DNA of 44,811 nt. It comes from Pseudodonghicola flavimaris. Lineage in GTDB: Bacteria > Pseudomonadota > Alphaproteobacteria > Rhodobacterales > Rhodobacteraceae. The stretch lies in the NCBI RefSeq assembly GCF_030164425.1, contig NZ_JASNJD010000030.1:1-44811 (forward strand). Direction: 5' to 3'. This document shows, in pieces, positions 26,082 through 34,421 of the stretch. Each line of letters begins with the position of its first letter. Within the stretch, counting starts at the first letter, position 1. The notes under the pieces were generated by a model. The model saw only the letters and a program-made list of their open reading frames with translations, had not been told where the DNA came from and did not search any database. Position numbers and translations under genes: made by a program.

Positions 26082-26936
26082 TCAGGTAATCCGGAAGTAG
26101 TCCGGCCGCCCCGTTGGCCATGGATCCCCCCACAATTGCTGCCCACCGTCGATGTTCAGAACTTCTCCGGTTACGAATTTCCCTGAATTCGCCGCCATAT
26201 AGACAACCCCTTCAGCGACATCCCATTCGTCCCCGGCGTGCCGCATCGGGTTGGAGTCCTGAAAGGTCGCAGAACCCTCCGGAGGGTAGTTCCCGAAACC
26301 GTTGCTTTCGCAGCAACCCGGCGCCACGCAGTTCACTCGGATACCGTGCGGGGCCCACTCCACCGCAACCGACTTGGACAGGTAAACTACCCCTGCCCGG
26401 GCCGCACAGGTATGCGCGATGCCGGGCATGCCGCGCCAGATATCGGCCACGATGTTGACGATGGAGCCCGATTGCTTGTTGGCAACCCAGTGGCGCGCCG
26501 TGGATTGCATCATCCACCACGTGCCGTTCAGGTTGGTGTCTATGACCGCATTCCAGCCCTTTGGACTAAACTCCAACGCTGCTTGCGGAAACTGACCCCC
26601 AGCATTGTTCACCAATACGTCAATCGCCCCGAACTCCTGGTTCGTCTTGGCGACAAAATCCTCGACCTGCTCAGGCTCCCGGATGGTCATAGGCACAGCG
26701 AAAACTTCGCCCCCGAAACTTTCAAGGAACTCCTTGGCCAAAGCCAGTTTCTCTTCGTTGCGTCCATTGATCGCCAGATTGGCCCCGAGCCTTGCGAACA
26801 GAGTCGCAATTGCCAGCCCCAATCCGCCTCCGGCCCCGGTCACCACAACGACTTTGCCGGTGAATAAACCGCTTGCGTAAACGGTTGCACGTTTTAATAG
26901 GTCCTCCCTCGAAGACCCAAACTGCGTCTTATTCAT
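26082..26936 (-). CDS. SDR oxidoreductase, enoyl-CoA reductase-like with atypical active site
   Basis: 284 residues from ATG 26936, which has GGAGGAGG 5 nt before it (the Met codon at 26951 would include the ribosome site in the protein). VTGAGGGLGLAIA is the cofactor loop, INGRN suggests NADP preference, and NNAGG is present. Where classical SDRs have YxxxK, this reads AHTCAARAGVVYLSKSVAVEWA-type sequence with His/Thr and Arg, as in peroxisomal trans-2-enoyl-CoA and 2,4-dienoyl-CoA reductase relatives. It could reduce an enoyl- or dienoyl-CoA. First gene of the long minus operon, with the palindrome at 26978 upstream. Confidence 0.82.
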   Translation of the reverse strand: MNKTQFGSSREDLLKRATVYASGLFTGKVVVVTGAGGGLGLAIATLFARLGANLAINGRNEEKLALAKEFLESFGGEVFAVPMTIREPEQVEDFVAKTNQEFGAIDVLVNNAGGQFPQAALEFSPKGWNAVIDTNLNGTWWMMQSTARHWVANKQSGSIVNIVADIWRGMPGIAHTCAARAGVVYLSKSVAVEWAPHGIRVNCVAPGCCESNGFGNYPPEGSATFQDSNPMRHAGDEWDVAEGVVYMAANSGKFVTGEVLNIDGGQQLWGDPWPTGRPDYFRIT

Positions 26937-26977
26937 GACGCCTCCTCCCATTCCCCATTAGGGGCAGCTGCCAGTAA

Positions 26978-26993
26978 TCTAACGGGTGTTAGA
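26978..26993. promoter_or_regulatory. Palindromic operator, site 4 (TCTAACGGGTGTTAGA)
   Basis: Both half-sites TCTAAC and GTTAGA are exact; only the central four bases are not symmetric. It lies 41 bp upstream of the SDR start and should control the operon that runs through the transporter genes. Downstream on the other side is the end of an acyl-CoA dehydrogenase gene at 27042. Confidence 0.7.
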
Positions 26994-27041
26994 AAATTGG
27001 TCAAGACAACTTTTCGCACCAGCCCCGCCCGTCATCTCCGA

Positions 27042-28208
27042 TCAGTAAGACTTTGGAAGCCCAAGGGCTTTTTCTGCTATGAACGACAAAAGCATCTGCG
27101 GTGTCACCGGTACGATGCGGAACAGCAGAGCCTCCCGTACCAGTCGCTCCACGTGATATTCCTTGGCGTATCCGAATCCGCCAAATGTAATTTGCGCGGC
27201 TTCGGTCGCCTCGACCGCGGCGTCGGCGGCCAAAAGCTTGGCAGCGTTCGCCTCGACGCCGCAGGGTTCTCCCGCATCGTAGAGGGCTGCAGCGTGCATC
27301 ACCATGAGATTGGCAGATTCCACTCGCGCCCAGGCTTTGGCGAGTGGATGCTGAACACCCTGATTTTGGCCGATCGGGCGGTCAAAAATCACACGTTCGT
27401 TTGCATAATGCGCCGCTCGCGCCAGTGCGTTGCGCGCAATACCGATGCATTCACCGGCCACCAGGATGCGTTCGGGATTCAACCCGTGCAAAATTTGCCT
27501 AAAGCCTTTGCCCTCCTCCCCGATCAGGTCCTCAGCCGGAATCGGCAATCCATCGATGAAGACTTCGTTCGAATCGACAGCCTTTCGACCCATCTTTTCG
27601 ATCTCTCGCACGTCAACGAAATTTCGGTCGAGATCTGTATAGAATAGGCTCAGCCCTTCGGTCGGGCTGCTCACATCCTCTAGCCGCGTTGTTCTGGCCA
27701 GAAGCAACATCTTGTCCGCCACCTGCGCGGTAGAAATCCAGACTTTTTGTCCGTGCACGACATATCTGTCCCCCTGCCGCACCGCCATGGTCTTCAGCTT
27801 TGTGGTATCCAACCCGGTCGTCGGTTCGGTTACGGCGAAACAGGCCTTTTCATCGCCTGCTATTAGAGGGCCAAGCATACGCGCGCGCTGCTCATCGGTC
27901 CCAAACTTCACCACCGGGTTGAGCCCGAAAATGTTCATGTGGATGGCCGAGGCTCCGCTTGCGCCGGCCCCCGACTCGGCAATTGCCTGCATCATGATGG
28001 TCGCTTCGGTGATCCCCAGACCCGCGCCGCCGACAGCTTCTGGCATGGCGATACCCAGCCAGCCGCCATCGGCCATTGCCCTGTGCAGATCATGGGGAAA
28101 ACCACCGTTACGATCCCGGTCCAGCCAGTAGTCGCCGTCGAACCTTGCACAAATCCGCAGAATCTGGTCGCGAATTTCCTTCTGATCGTCCGTCATTCGA
28201 AATGTCAC
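27042..28208 (-). CDS. Acyl-CoA dehydrogenase
   Basis: 388 residues. Visible motifs are CFAVTEPTTGLDTTKL, VVHGQKVWIS, NERVIFDRPIGQNQ and ITFGGFGYAKEYHVERL. The C-terminal substrate loop lacks both YEGT and YGGTNE, reading RIVPVTPQMLL, so its catalytic base must be elsewhere. GTG at 28208 is taken as start because it overlaps the upstream stop (GTGA) and has AAGGGG before it; ATG 28196 is an alternative. Coupled to the CoA-transferase gene upstream. This is the fourth acyl-CoA dehydrogenase of the island. Confidence 0.87.
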   Translation of the reverse strand: MTFRMTDDQKEIRDQILRICARFDGDYWLDRDRNGGFPHDLHRAMADGGWLGIAMPEAVGGAGLGITEATIMMQAIAESGAGASGASAIHMNIFGLNPVVKFGTDEQRARMLGPLIAGDEKACFAVTEPTTGLDTTKLKTMAVRQGDRYVVHGQKVWISTAQVADKMLLLARTTRLEDVSSPTEGLSLFYTDLDRNFVDVREIEKMGRKAVDSNEVFIDGLPIPAEDLIGEEGKGFRQILHGLNPERILVAGECIGIARNALARAAHYANERVIFDRPIGQNQGVQHPLAKAWARVESANLMVMHAAALYDAGEPCGVEANAAKLLAADAAVEATEAAQITFGGFGYAKEYHVERLVREALLFRIVPVTPQMLLSFIAEKALGLPKSY

Positions 28209-29416
28209 GGTGTCCCCTTCTCTTCCAGACTAACGAGCCCTGCCTCACAAAGGGCAATGATCCGATCATCGTCAAAGCCAAGATCACGCAGAATACTTCG
28301 GCTGTCCGCGCCAAGCGGTCGTCCCAGCCAGCGAACTTCGCCAGGTGTGGCGCTTAGATGCGGGATCGGGCCGATGACCTTGGTCTGTTTGCCGTCGACC
28401 GACACGATGTCCCCACGATGGCGTATCTGCTCGTTCGTCATGATCTCTTCGACGCTCAACACACGCGAGGCAACCGCATCATGGCGGGCGAATACCGCTT
28501 CCACTTCCTTAGCCGTGTGCTGCGTGACGAAATCATTGATCGCGTCAAAGACCACCGTCATGTGCCGCGACATCTCGCCCAATGTCGCGAACCGCGGGTC
28601 ATCGGCGAGGGCATCGCCTCCGACCGCCCGCAACAGGCGCTGCGCGGTTTCCGCGCTCCCTGCCGAAACGGTCAGCCACACCCCATCGGACGTTCGGAAC
28701 ATCCCCCCCGGAGCAAAGTCCATCGGCTGGCGCAGCCCATTGCGTCGCGGCGAGAGGTTAGCGCCAGTCAATGCGGGAACAGGATAGTCCATCAACCGAA
28801 GCAACGCCTCGAACACCGCAAGATCGACGACCTGACCGCGTGCAATGCCCTTTTCGCGAGCAAATAGCGCGATCATGATTCCCAAAGCGCCCATCAGCCC
28901 TGTCGTGCTGTCGGCCGCCGGAAAGCCGGGGTGCATCGGCGGCCCGTCGGGAAAACCGGTCAGATGCGCTAATCCACTCATGGCCTCTGCAGCACGCCCA
29001 AACGCTGGCACGTCGCGCATCGGACCGTCCTGTCCGTAACCTGAAACCCGCAAGACAACCAAGTCCGGGTTCCAATCGTGCAGCACGTCTGGCCCAACAC
29101 CAGCACGTTCTAGCACACCCGGACGGAAATTTTCGATCAGCACGTCGGCATCTTCAACCAACCTGCGCAGGATGTCCCGGCCCTCGTCGGACTTCCAGTC
29201 CAGGCCTAGTGTTTTCTTGTTGCGGCCCAAAGTCTTCCACCAGACGCCCACCCCATCCTCTGCCTTGGGTCCAAGGTCGCGCATCATATCCGTCCGGTTG
29301 GGGGCTTCGATCTTGATGACATCTGCACCAAAATCCGAGAGTAAAGCTGCCGCAAGTGGTCCGGCAATTACGTGACCAAGTTCTACAATCCTCAGTTGCT
29401 CAAGGGGTCCAGACAT
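28205..29416 (-). CDS. Family III CoA-transferase with no obvious catalytic Asp
   Basis: 403 residues from ATG 29416 (MSGPLEQLRIVELGHVIAGP). Motifs are LLSDFGADVIKIEAPNR, LIENFRPGVLERAGVG, VSGYGQDGP. The active-site segment is PAFGRAAEAMSGLAHLTG, where the Asp of ordinary members is Gly, although a Glu lies nearby (AEAMSG). This variant is frequent in CaiB-like proteins as I know them. It may still transfer CoA or may be a structural or racemase-type relative. The upstream gap carries a degenerate operator at 29441-29456. It is the first gene of a two-gene operon with the acyl-CoA dehydrogenase. Confidence 0.85.
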   Translation of the reverse strand: MSGPLEQLRIVELGHVIAGPLAAALLSDFGADVIKIEAPNRTDMMRDLGPKAEDGVGVWWKTLGRNKKTLGLDWKSDEGRDILRRLVEDADVLIENFRPGVLERAGVGPDVLHDWNPDLVVLRVSGYGQDGPMRDVPAFGRAAEAMSGLAHLTGFPDGPPMHPGFPAADSTTGLMGALGIMIALFAREKGIARGQVVDLAVFEALLRLMDYPVPALTGANLSPRRNGLRQPMDFAPGGMFRTSDGVWLTVSAGSAETAQRLLRAVGGDALADDPRFATLGEMSRHMTVVFDAINDFVTQHTAKEVEAVFARHDAVASRVLSVEEIMTNEQIRHRGDIVSVDGKQTKVIGPIPHLSATPGEVRWLGRPLGADSRSILRDLGFDDDRIIALCEAGLVSLEEKGTP

Positions 29417-29440
29417 CTGCACTTTCGACTTTGCTGTTTT

Positions 29441-29456
29441 TCTAATTGTTGTTCGA
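29441..29456. promoter_or_regulatory. Degenerate palindromic operator, site 5 (TCTAATTGTTGTTCGA)
   Basis: Ten of the twelve half-site positions of TCTAAC-N4-GTTAGA are matched. It stands 25 bp before the CoA-transferase start at 29416. It is weaker than sites 1, 2 and 4 and is supported by position. From here to 29539 I see no gene; an imperfect inverted repeat near 29513-29533 may belong to the IS66 end. Confidence 0.42.
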
Positions 29457-29539
29457 TTCCTAGCAAAGGCGAAGTCGGACCTCAAGATTCAAAGGTAATC
29501 ACCTTCCCGAAAACGTAACCGCCCGGTTGTTACCGCGGA

Positions 29540-29920
29540 TCAGTTCATCGGCGTCCAGTTCCATGGAAGCAGTTCGTTGAGCGGGTTGGTCATGTGATTG
29601 TGGATGCGGTCGAGGATTTCGGCCAGCCAGGCTTGCGGATCGTGGCCGTTCATCTTGGCTGTCTCGACAAGGGACATCGCCCGGGACAGCGTTTCGCCAC
29701 CGCTGTCGGAGCCTGCAAAAAGTCAGTTTTTTCGCCCGATGCAGATCGGGCGCATGACGCGCTCGGCCGTGTTGTCGTCGATGCCGACGCGGGCATCTCC
29801 AAGGAAGAGCTCGAATGACGGCCAGCAGCTGAGACCATAGCGGAAGGCCTTCACGAGATCGCCCTTGCCGGGAATGCGTAGCAGTTGGGCCTCGGTCCAT
29901 GCCTTGAAGGCCTAGACCAT
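29540..29920 (-). mobile_element. IS66-family transposase remnant (C-terminal part, interrupted)
   Basis: On the minus strand one frame gives the IS66 C-terminus: KAWTEAQLLRIPGKGDLVKA, GIDDNTAERVMRPICIGRKN, then TGA at the position where IS66 transposases have Trp, then LFAGSDSGGETLSRAMSL, VETAKMNGHDPQAWLAEIL and ELLPWNWTPMN ending at 29540. The DNTAER segment includes the last catalytic acidic residue region. A further stop (TAG) precedes KAW, and the N-terminal 300 or so residues are missing. Not functional. It separates the catabolic island from the efflux genes. Confidence 0.85.
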
Positions 29921-29969
29921 GGAGCGGGAGTGCGTCTGGCGTGCTGCCAGCCGCAGTTCCGCTGTCTTT

Positions 29970-30152
29970 TTTGCCCACCCGAACTATGGCTTGCCGTGCG
30001 TTCTTTCAGGCCTGCGGGACGAAGCGCTCGTCTTTGGCGGCTCCGAAGTGGCTCCGACATTCGGCGGTTTTCTCGAAGGCGCGCTTGAGGCGGCGGAATA
30101 TGCCTACACCGTCCTTAAGACGGGTCGAGGGCGCGCAGAGAAGCGCTTATAA
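29970..30152 (+). pseudogene. C-terminal fragment of a flavin amine oxidase
   Basis: The frame reads HPNYGLP, then ALVFGGSEVAPTFGGFLEG and ALEAAEYA before TAA at 30150-30152. GGSE-APTFGGFLEGA-EAAE is the FAD-binding C-terminal signature of monoamine-oxidase-like flavoproteins. The remaining 350 or more residues are absent; upstream sequence is IS66 remnant on the other strand. It looks like the surviving tail of a gene cut by the insertion or a later deletion. Confidence 0.72.
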
Positions 30153-30164
30153 CTGCATCTGCGT

Positions 30165-33100
30165 TCAGGCTGTCGCTGGGGAACCTGAAGGAGCGTTTTC
30201 TTTTTTGGGCGGCTTCATCCGGAAGAACAGTACATAAAATACAGGAACCGCGACCAGGGTCAGGATCGAGGCGAACGCGAGGCCACCCATGATCGTCACG
30301 GCCATCGATGCGAAGAAGGCGTCTGGTAAGAGCGGAATCATACCGAAAATCGTTGTGCCCGCAGCCAGCACGACGGGCCTCAAACGGCTGACCGAGCCAT
30401 CGATCACCGCCTGATAGTCCTCGACACCTTCGGCGCGTTGCTGATCGATTTCTTCCACCAGCACAATGGCATTCTTCATCAGCATCCCGGAAAGGGACAA
30501 GAAGCCGAGAAGCGCCGTGAACGTAAACGGTAGCCCAGTGAACAGCAGACCGAGAACCATCCCCGTGACCGACATCGGAACCACGAGCCATAGGATCAGT
30601 GGCTGGCGCACTTTGTTGAACATCAGGATCGAAATTGTCAGCATTACCAGAAAACCCAAGGGAAGCTGTTTGCCGAGGCTTGCCTGCGCCTCTCCCGCGC
30701 TTTCGAATTCGCCTCCCCATTCCATCGTGTAGCCTTCGGGAAGCCGAATGGCTTCGATATCAGTGCGAACACTGCGAAATGCCTCATCTGCTGTCAGGTC
30801 GCCGCCTGCACCGCCGAGGACCGTTATCGTGCGCTCACGGTCGCGGCGGTGGATAAGCGCCTCGACGAGGCGGGGCTCGAAACTGGAGACGAGGTTGGCC
30901 ATGGGCACATAGCCATTTGCACCTGGCGACCAGACGGAGAGATCGCGCAAACGGTCCAGCCCGTCGCGCTCGACCTCGGGAAGCCGCAGATACATCGGGA
31001 TTTCGGCATCGCCTTCGCGCAGGGTGCCGACCCGCAGGCCCGAGGTGCCGTATTGCACGGTGTCGGTGATCGAACCGCGGGTCGCACCGGCCAGCCGCAT
31101 CCGGGACTCGTCGACGATGGGTTCGATAAGGATCTCACGCTGCCGCCAGTCTGTGCGCGGGTTTGTGATTGTGCCGGCCTCGTCGAAGATTGCAAGCGCA
31201 TTATCCGATAGCTGCCGGAGGACCACCGGATCTGGTCCGGCAAAACGAACGGCGACATCGGCCCCGGCAGGCGGACCAAAGACGATTTCCTCGACGCGGA
31301 CAAGAGCATTGGGGAATTGCGCCGGCAGTTCGCGATTGAGACGCGCCGCAACATCGGGGATGAGTGTGGCATCGGTCGCACGCACGATCAGCTGACCGTA
31401 GCTCGCATCGGCCTGCTCAGGGTTGTAGGTCAGCATGAAGCGGCTGGCCCCTCGCCCCACAAGCGTCGTCACGTCCGTCACGATCCCCTCGCCTAAGATG
31501 ATCTCCTCAAGCCGGGCCATTTCTTTATTCGAGACTCGAATGTCCGTGCCTTGCGGCATCTGGAGCTCGACGTAGAATATCGGGGTGTTCGACGCCGGAA
31601 AGAACGCCTGTTTGACCTGGCCGAAGGCCATGACCGACCAGACCGTGATTCCGACGATCGTCAGGACGACGAGCACACGGGCGCGCAGCGCCATCCAGAG
31701 GAAACCGCGATAGGCCGAATAGATGAAGCCACCATAGGGGTCCTTGGATGTGTCTTTCGGTGCCTTCAGAAGGAGCTTGCCCAAATAGGGCGTGACGGTT
31801 ACCGCGAGGATCCAGCTCATCAGCAACGAAATCGCGATAACCGCGAAAAGCGAGAACAGAAATTCTCCGGTAGCATCTGGCGATAGCCCAATACCCGAAA
31901 ACGCCATGATCCCGATCACGGTGGCCCCAAGCAGGGGCAACGCTGTCGCGGTCTCGGTATCGGCGGCGGCGTCTTCGGCGGACTTGCCCCGCGCCATGCC
32001 AATCAGCATGCCTTCGGCGATCACGATGGCGTTGTCGACCAGCATACCCATAGCGATGATCAGTGCCCCGAGACTGATCCGTTCCATCTCGATGCCGAAG
32101 ACGGACATGAAGAACAGCGTGGAAAACACCGTGAGGCCCAGCGTGGCACCCACGACCAGACCCGCGCGCCAACCCATCGTCAGCATCAGCGCCCCGATGA
32201 CGATGGCCACGGATTGACCGAGGCCGACGAGAAAGCTCGAGACCGCTTCGTCGACGACCTTATGCTGTTCATAAATAGGTACGATCTCGACGCCGTCCGG
32301 CAGTTCGGCCTTCAGCTGGTCCAGCCGCGCCTCGACCGATCGGCCGACCTCGACCACGTTGCGGTCGACGAGCGCCGAGACCCCGAGGGTGAAAGCCCGC
32401 GTGCCATTGTGGCGCACGATCTGGCTCGGTCGCTCCGTCTCCTCTCGAACCACGCGGGCGATGTCGTAGAGCGCAATCTGCCCAACTTCTCCGGGAGCGC
32501 CGAGCCGCAGCGCCTCAATGCCCTCGACGCTGACATAACCTGGCGGAACGGACACTCCCAGTCGAGACAGCCCTTCGCTGATCTCGCCGTTGGAGAAAAC
32601 CTGGTTTTCGTCGGCGATGATACCGAGGATCTGGTCCGGTGGCAGCCCCAGTTCGGTCAGGCGCGCCGAAGGGACCGAGATGATGATCTCCTCTTCCGCC
32701 AGCCCCTGAACCTCGACCTTGGCCACCCCGTCGACGGCGACAAGGCCGCGCCGCAGTTTAGTCGCGAGGTCTCGCTGTTCCGTGGCGCTCAACCCATCGA
32801 CCGTTACAGCATAGAACATGCCGTAGACGTCGCTGAAATCGTCATTGATGATCGGAGGCTGCGTACCGGAGGGGAGATCTCCTTCAATGTCGCGGATGCG
32901 GCGGCGCATTTCGTCCCAGACCTGCGGGATCTCGTCGGGCCCATAGGTCATCTCGATCTCGACCGTGATCTGGGCCATGCCCGGCATGGATTTCGATTCC
33001 ACCCGGTCGAGCTGCTTCATCTGTTGGAGTGCGCTCTCCACGACATCGGCGACTTCCTCTTCCACTTCCATCGCGGTCGCGCCCGGATAGGGCACGAAAA

Positions 33101-33245
33101 CGAGCGCCGTCTTGAGCGTGAAACTCGGGTCTTCGAGGCGTCCGACCGTGTTCAGTCCCCACAAGCCGCCGATAAGGCAAAAGACAATTGCCAGCCAAAC
33201 GGCGACCGGACGTCGGATGCTTGCGCGTGAAATACTCATTGTCAT
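30165..33245 (-). CDS. RND-family efflux permease
   Basis: 1026 residues, full length for an inner-membrane RND pump. N-terminal helix after SISRASIRRPVAVW, then two large periplasmic loops and twelve predicted helices. GMLVDNAIVIAEGM in the fourth helix carries the proton-relay Asp. FLSLSGMLMKNAIVLVEEID occurs in the second half, as in AcrB/MexB-like and MMPL-related transporters. It works with the adaptor encoded just upstream (33274-34421) and an outer-membrane channel not in this window. Substrates are unknown. It ends 13 nt before the amine-oxidase fragment's end on the opposite strand. Confidence 0.92.
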   Translation of the reverse strand: MTMSISRASIRRPVAVWLAIVFCLIGGLWGLNTVGRLEDPSFTLKTALVFVPYPGATAMEVEEEVADVVESALQQMKQLDRVESKSMPGMAQITVEIEMTYGPDEIPQVWDEMRRRIRDIEGDLPSGTQPPIINDDFSDVYGMFYAVTVDGLSATEQRDLATKLRRGLVAVDGVAKVEVQGLAEEEIIISVPSARLTELGLPPDQILGIIADENQVFSNGEISEGLSRLGVSVPPGYVSVEGIEALRLGAPGEVGQIALYDIARVVREETERPSQIVRHNGTRAFTLGVSALVDRNVVEVGRSVEARLDQLKAELPDGVEIVPIYEQHKVVDEAVSSFLVGLGQSVAIVIGALMLTMGWRAGLVVGATLGLTVFSTLFFMSVFGIEMERISLGALIIAMGMLVDNAIVIAEGMLIGMARGKSAEDAAADTETATALPLLGATVIGIMAFSGIGLSPDATGEFLFSLFAVIAISLLMSWILAVTVTPYLGKLLLKAPKDTSKDPYGGFIYSAYRGFLWMALRARVLVVLTIVGITVWSVMAFGQVKQAFFPASNTPIFYVELQMPQGTDIRVSNKEMARLEEIILGEGIVTDVTTLVGRGASRFMLTYNPEQADASYGQLIVRATDATLIPDVAARLNRELPAQFPNALVRVEEIVFGPPAGADVAVRFAGPDPVVLRQLSDNALAIFDEAGTITNPRTDWRQREILIEPIVDESRMRLAGATRGSITDTVQYGTSGLRVGTLREGDAEIPMYLRLPEVERDGLDRLRDLSVWSPGANGYVPMANLVSSFEPRLVEALIHRRDRERTITVLGGAGGDLTADEAFRSVRTDIEAIRLPEGYTMEWGGEFESAGEAQASLGKQLPLGFLVMLTISILMFNKVRQPLILWLVVPMSVTGMVLGLLFTGLPFTFTALLGFLSLSGMLMKNAIVLVEEIDQQRAEGVEDYQAVIDGSVSRLRPVVLAAGTTIFGMIPLLPDAFFASMAVTIMGGLAFASILTLVAVPVFYVLFFRMKPPKKENAPSGSPATA

Positions 33246-33273
33246 GGTTTCGACTTGTCCGGTCCAGGGGTGT

Positions 33274-34421
33274 TCAGAGGCCGCGAACCGCGACCGGTTC
33301 GTTTTCCTTCAGGCGCCACCAGCCGCCTGACACCACCAGTTCATCCCCGGCGAGTCCCTCAAGCACGACGATTTCGTCGTCGTTGGGTAGCCCCAGCCGG
33401 ATTGTCTTTCGGTACACCCGGCCGGAGTCTTTGTCGTAGAGCCAGACGGACGGCTCGTTCCGGCTCGTCGTGTCGATCGCCGAGACGGGAACCACTACCG
33501 ACCGCGATTGCGCACCCTCCGCGGCGGCGGTTACGCGCACATTCGCCGTCATTCCGGACAGTAATCGTGGGTCGATAGCGCCCTCTATCACGAACTCGAC
33601 GTCATAGGTTTGGGCCGTGGTGTCCGCATCGGTCACGAATGTCCGCGGATAAAGAGTTGCCTCATATCCCGGCACGGCGGGGAAAAGGCGGTTACCCTGA
33701 ATGCATCGGGCTGGGCCCGTGCCATCGCGGCGAGTTCCTCGGGCAGGGAAATCCGGACCCGCATTTCACTGATGTCCTGCAACCTGGCAATCGGAGCCGC
33801 AGGGGTGACGTTCGAAAACTCCTCCAGAAAGATGCGCGCGACAATGGCGTCGAAGGGCGCGGTGATCGTGGCTTGAGCCAGGCGTCGCTCCGCTTCACGG
33901 AGGGCGACTTCTGCTTGGACCTGCTGCGCGCGGTTCGTTTCGAGACGGGCGTCCGTCGCCACCCCCCTCTCGGTCAGACTCAACGCACGATCGTATTCGG
34001 ATTTTGCGAGGTCGAAAGAGGCCTGTGCCCGGTCCAAGGCCAATTCGAAATCGACCGGGTCGAGCGCAGCGATCAAATCGCCTTTCTCAACCCGAGTCCC
34101 AGCATCTACCGCGAGGTCGGAAAGCTGACCCGAAACCTGAAAGGCAATATCCACGGTCCGGGCGGGCTCCACGCGACCTGCCAGGCTGCGCGCCCTATCG
34201 CTGTCGCGAAGCTCAGCGCGCGAAACTTCGACCGTGACCGGCTGGACCAAATCTTGCTCGGCGCTTCCTTGCGCATCGGCACCGGAAACCTCATCCGTAG
34301 TCTGCGCGAAGACCTTGGATGCGATGTCCGGGCTGAATTGCACGAGAAGGACAATGGCGAGCAGTAAGACGATCAATCCAGCGGCGCCTCCTCGGAAGTA
34401 TCCGGTTCTATTCGAGCTCAT
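33274..34421 (-). pseudogene. RND periplasmic adaptor (HlyD/MFP family) with a one-base frameshift
   Basis: The first frame (34421 to 33633) gives an N-terminal membrane anchor (AAGLIVLLLAIVLLVQF), the lipoyl half-motifs (DIAFQVSGQLSDLAVDAGTR, VEKGDLIAALDP), a coiled-coil hairpin and TITAPFDAIVARIF. The second frame resumes at VPGYEATLYPRTF and continues through the beta-barrel and membrane-proximal domains to 33274. The break is at a run of four T on the minus strand (33683-33686); five T would restore TAFFPAVPGYEA. This is either a real single-base loss, which would disable the pump, or a homopolymer sequencing error. Combined length of about 382 is normal. Overlaps the TetR gene by 14 nt. 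Confidence 0.85.

Noticed and set aside
23326-29416. Ordinary branched-chain amino acid (leucine/isovalerate) degradation cluster
   Set aside because: No isovaleryl-CoA carboxylase, HMG-CoA lyase or branched-chain keto acid dehydrogenase genes are present, and the racemase, DUF35 and CoA-transferases do not belong to that route.
1582-29416. Complete steroid degradation cluster
   Set aside because: No 3-ketosteroid dehydrogenase, 9-alpha-hydroxylase, extradiol HsaC-type or ring-hydrolase genes are seen; only side-chain-type functions are present.
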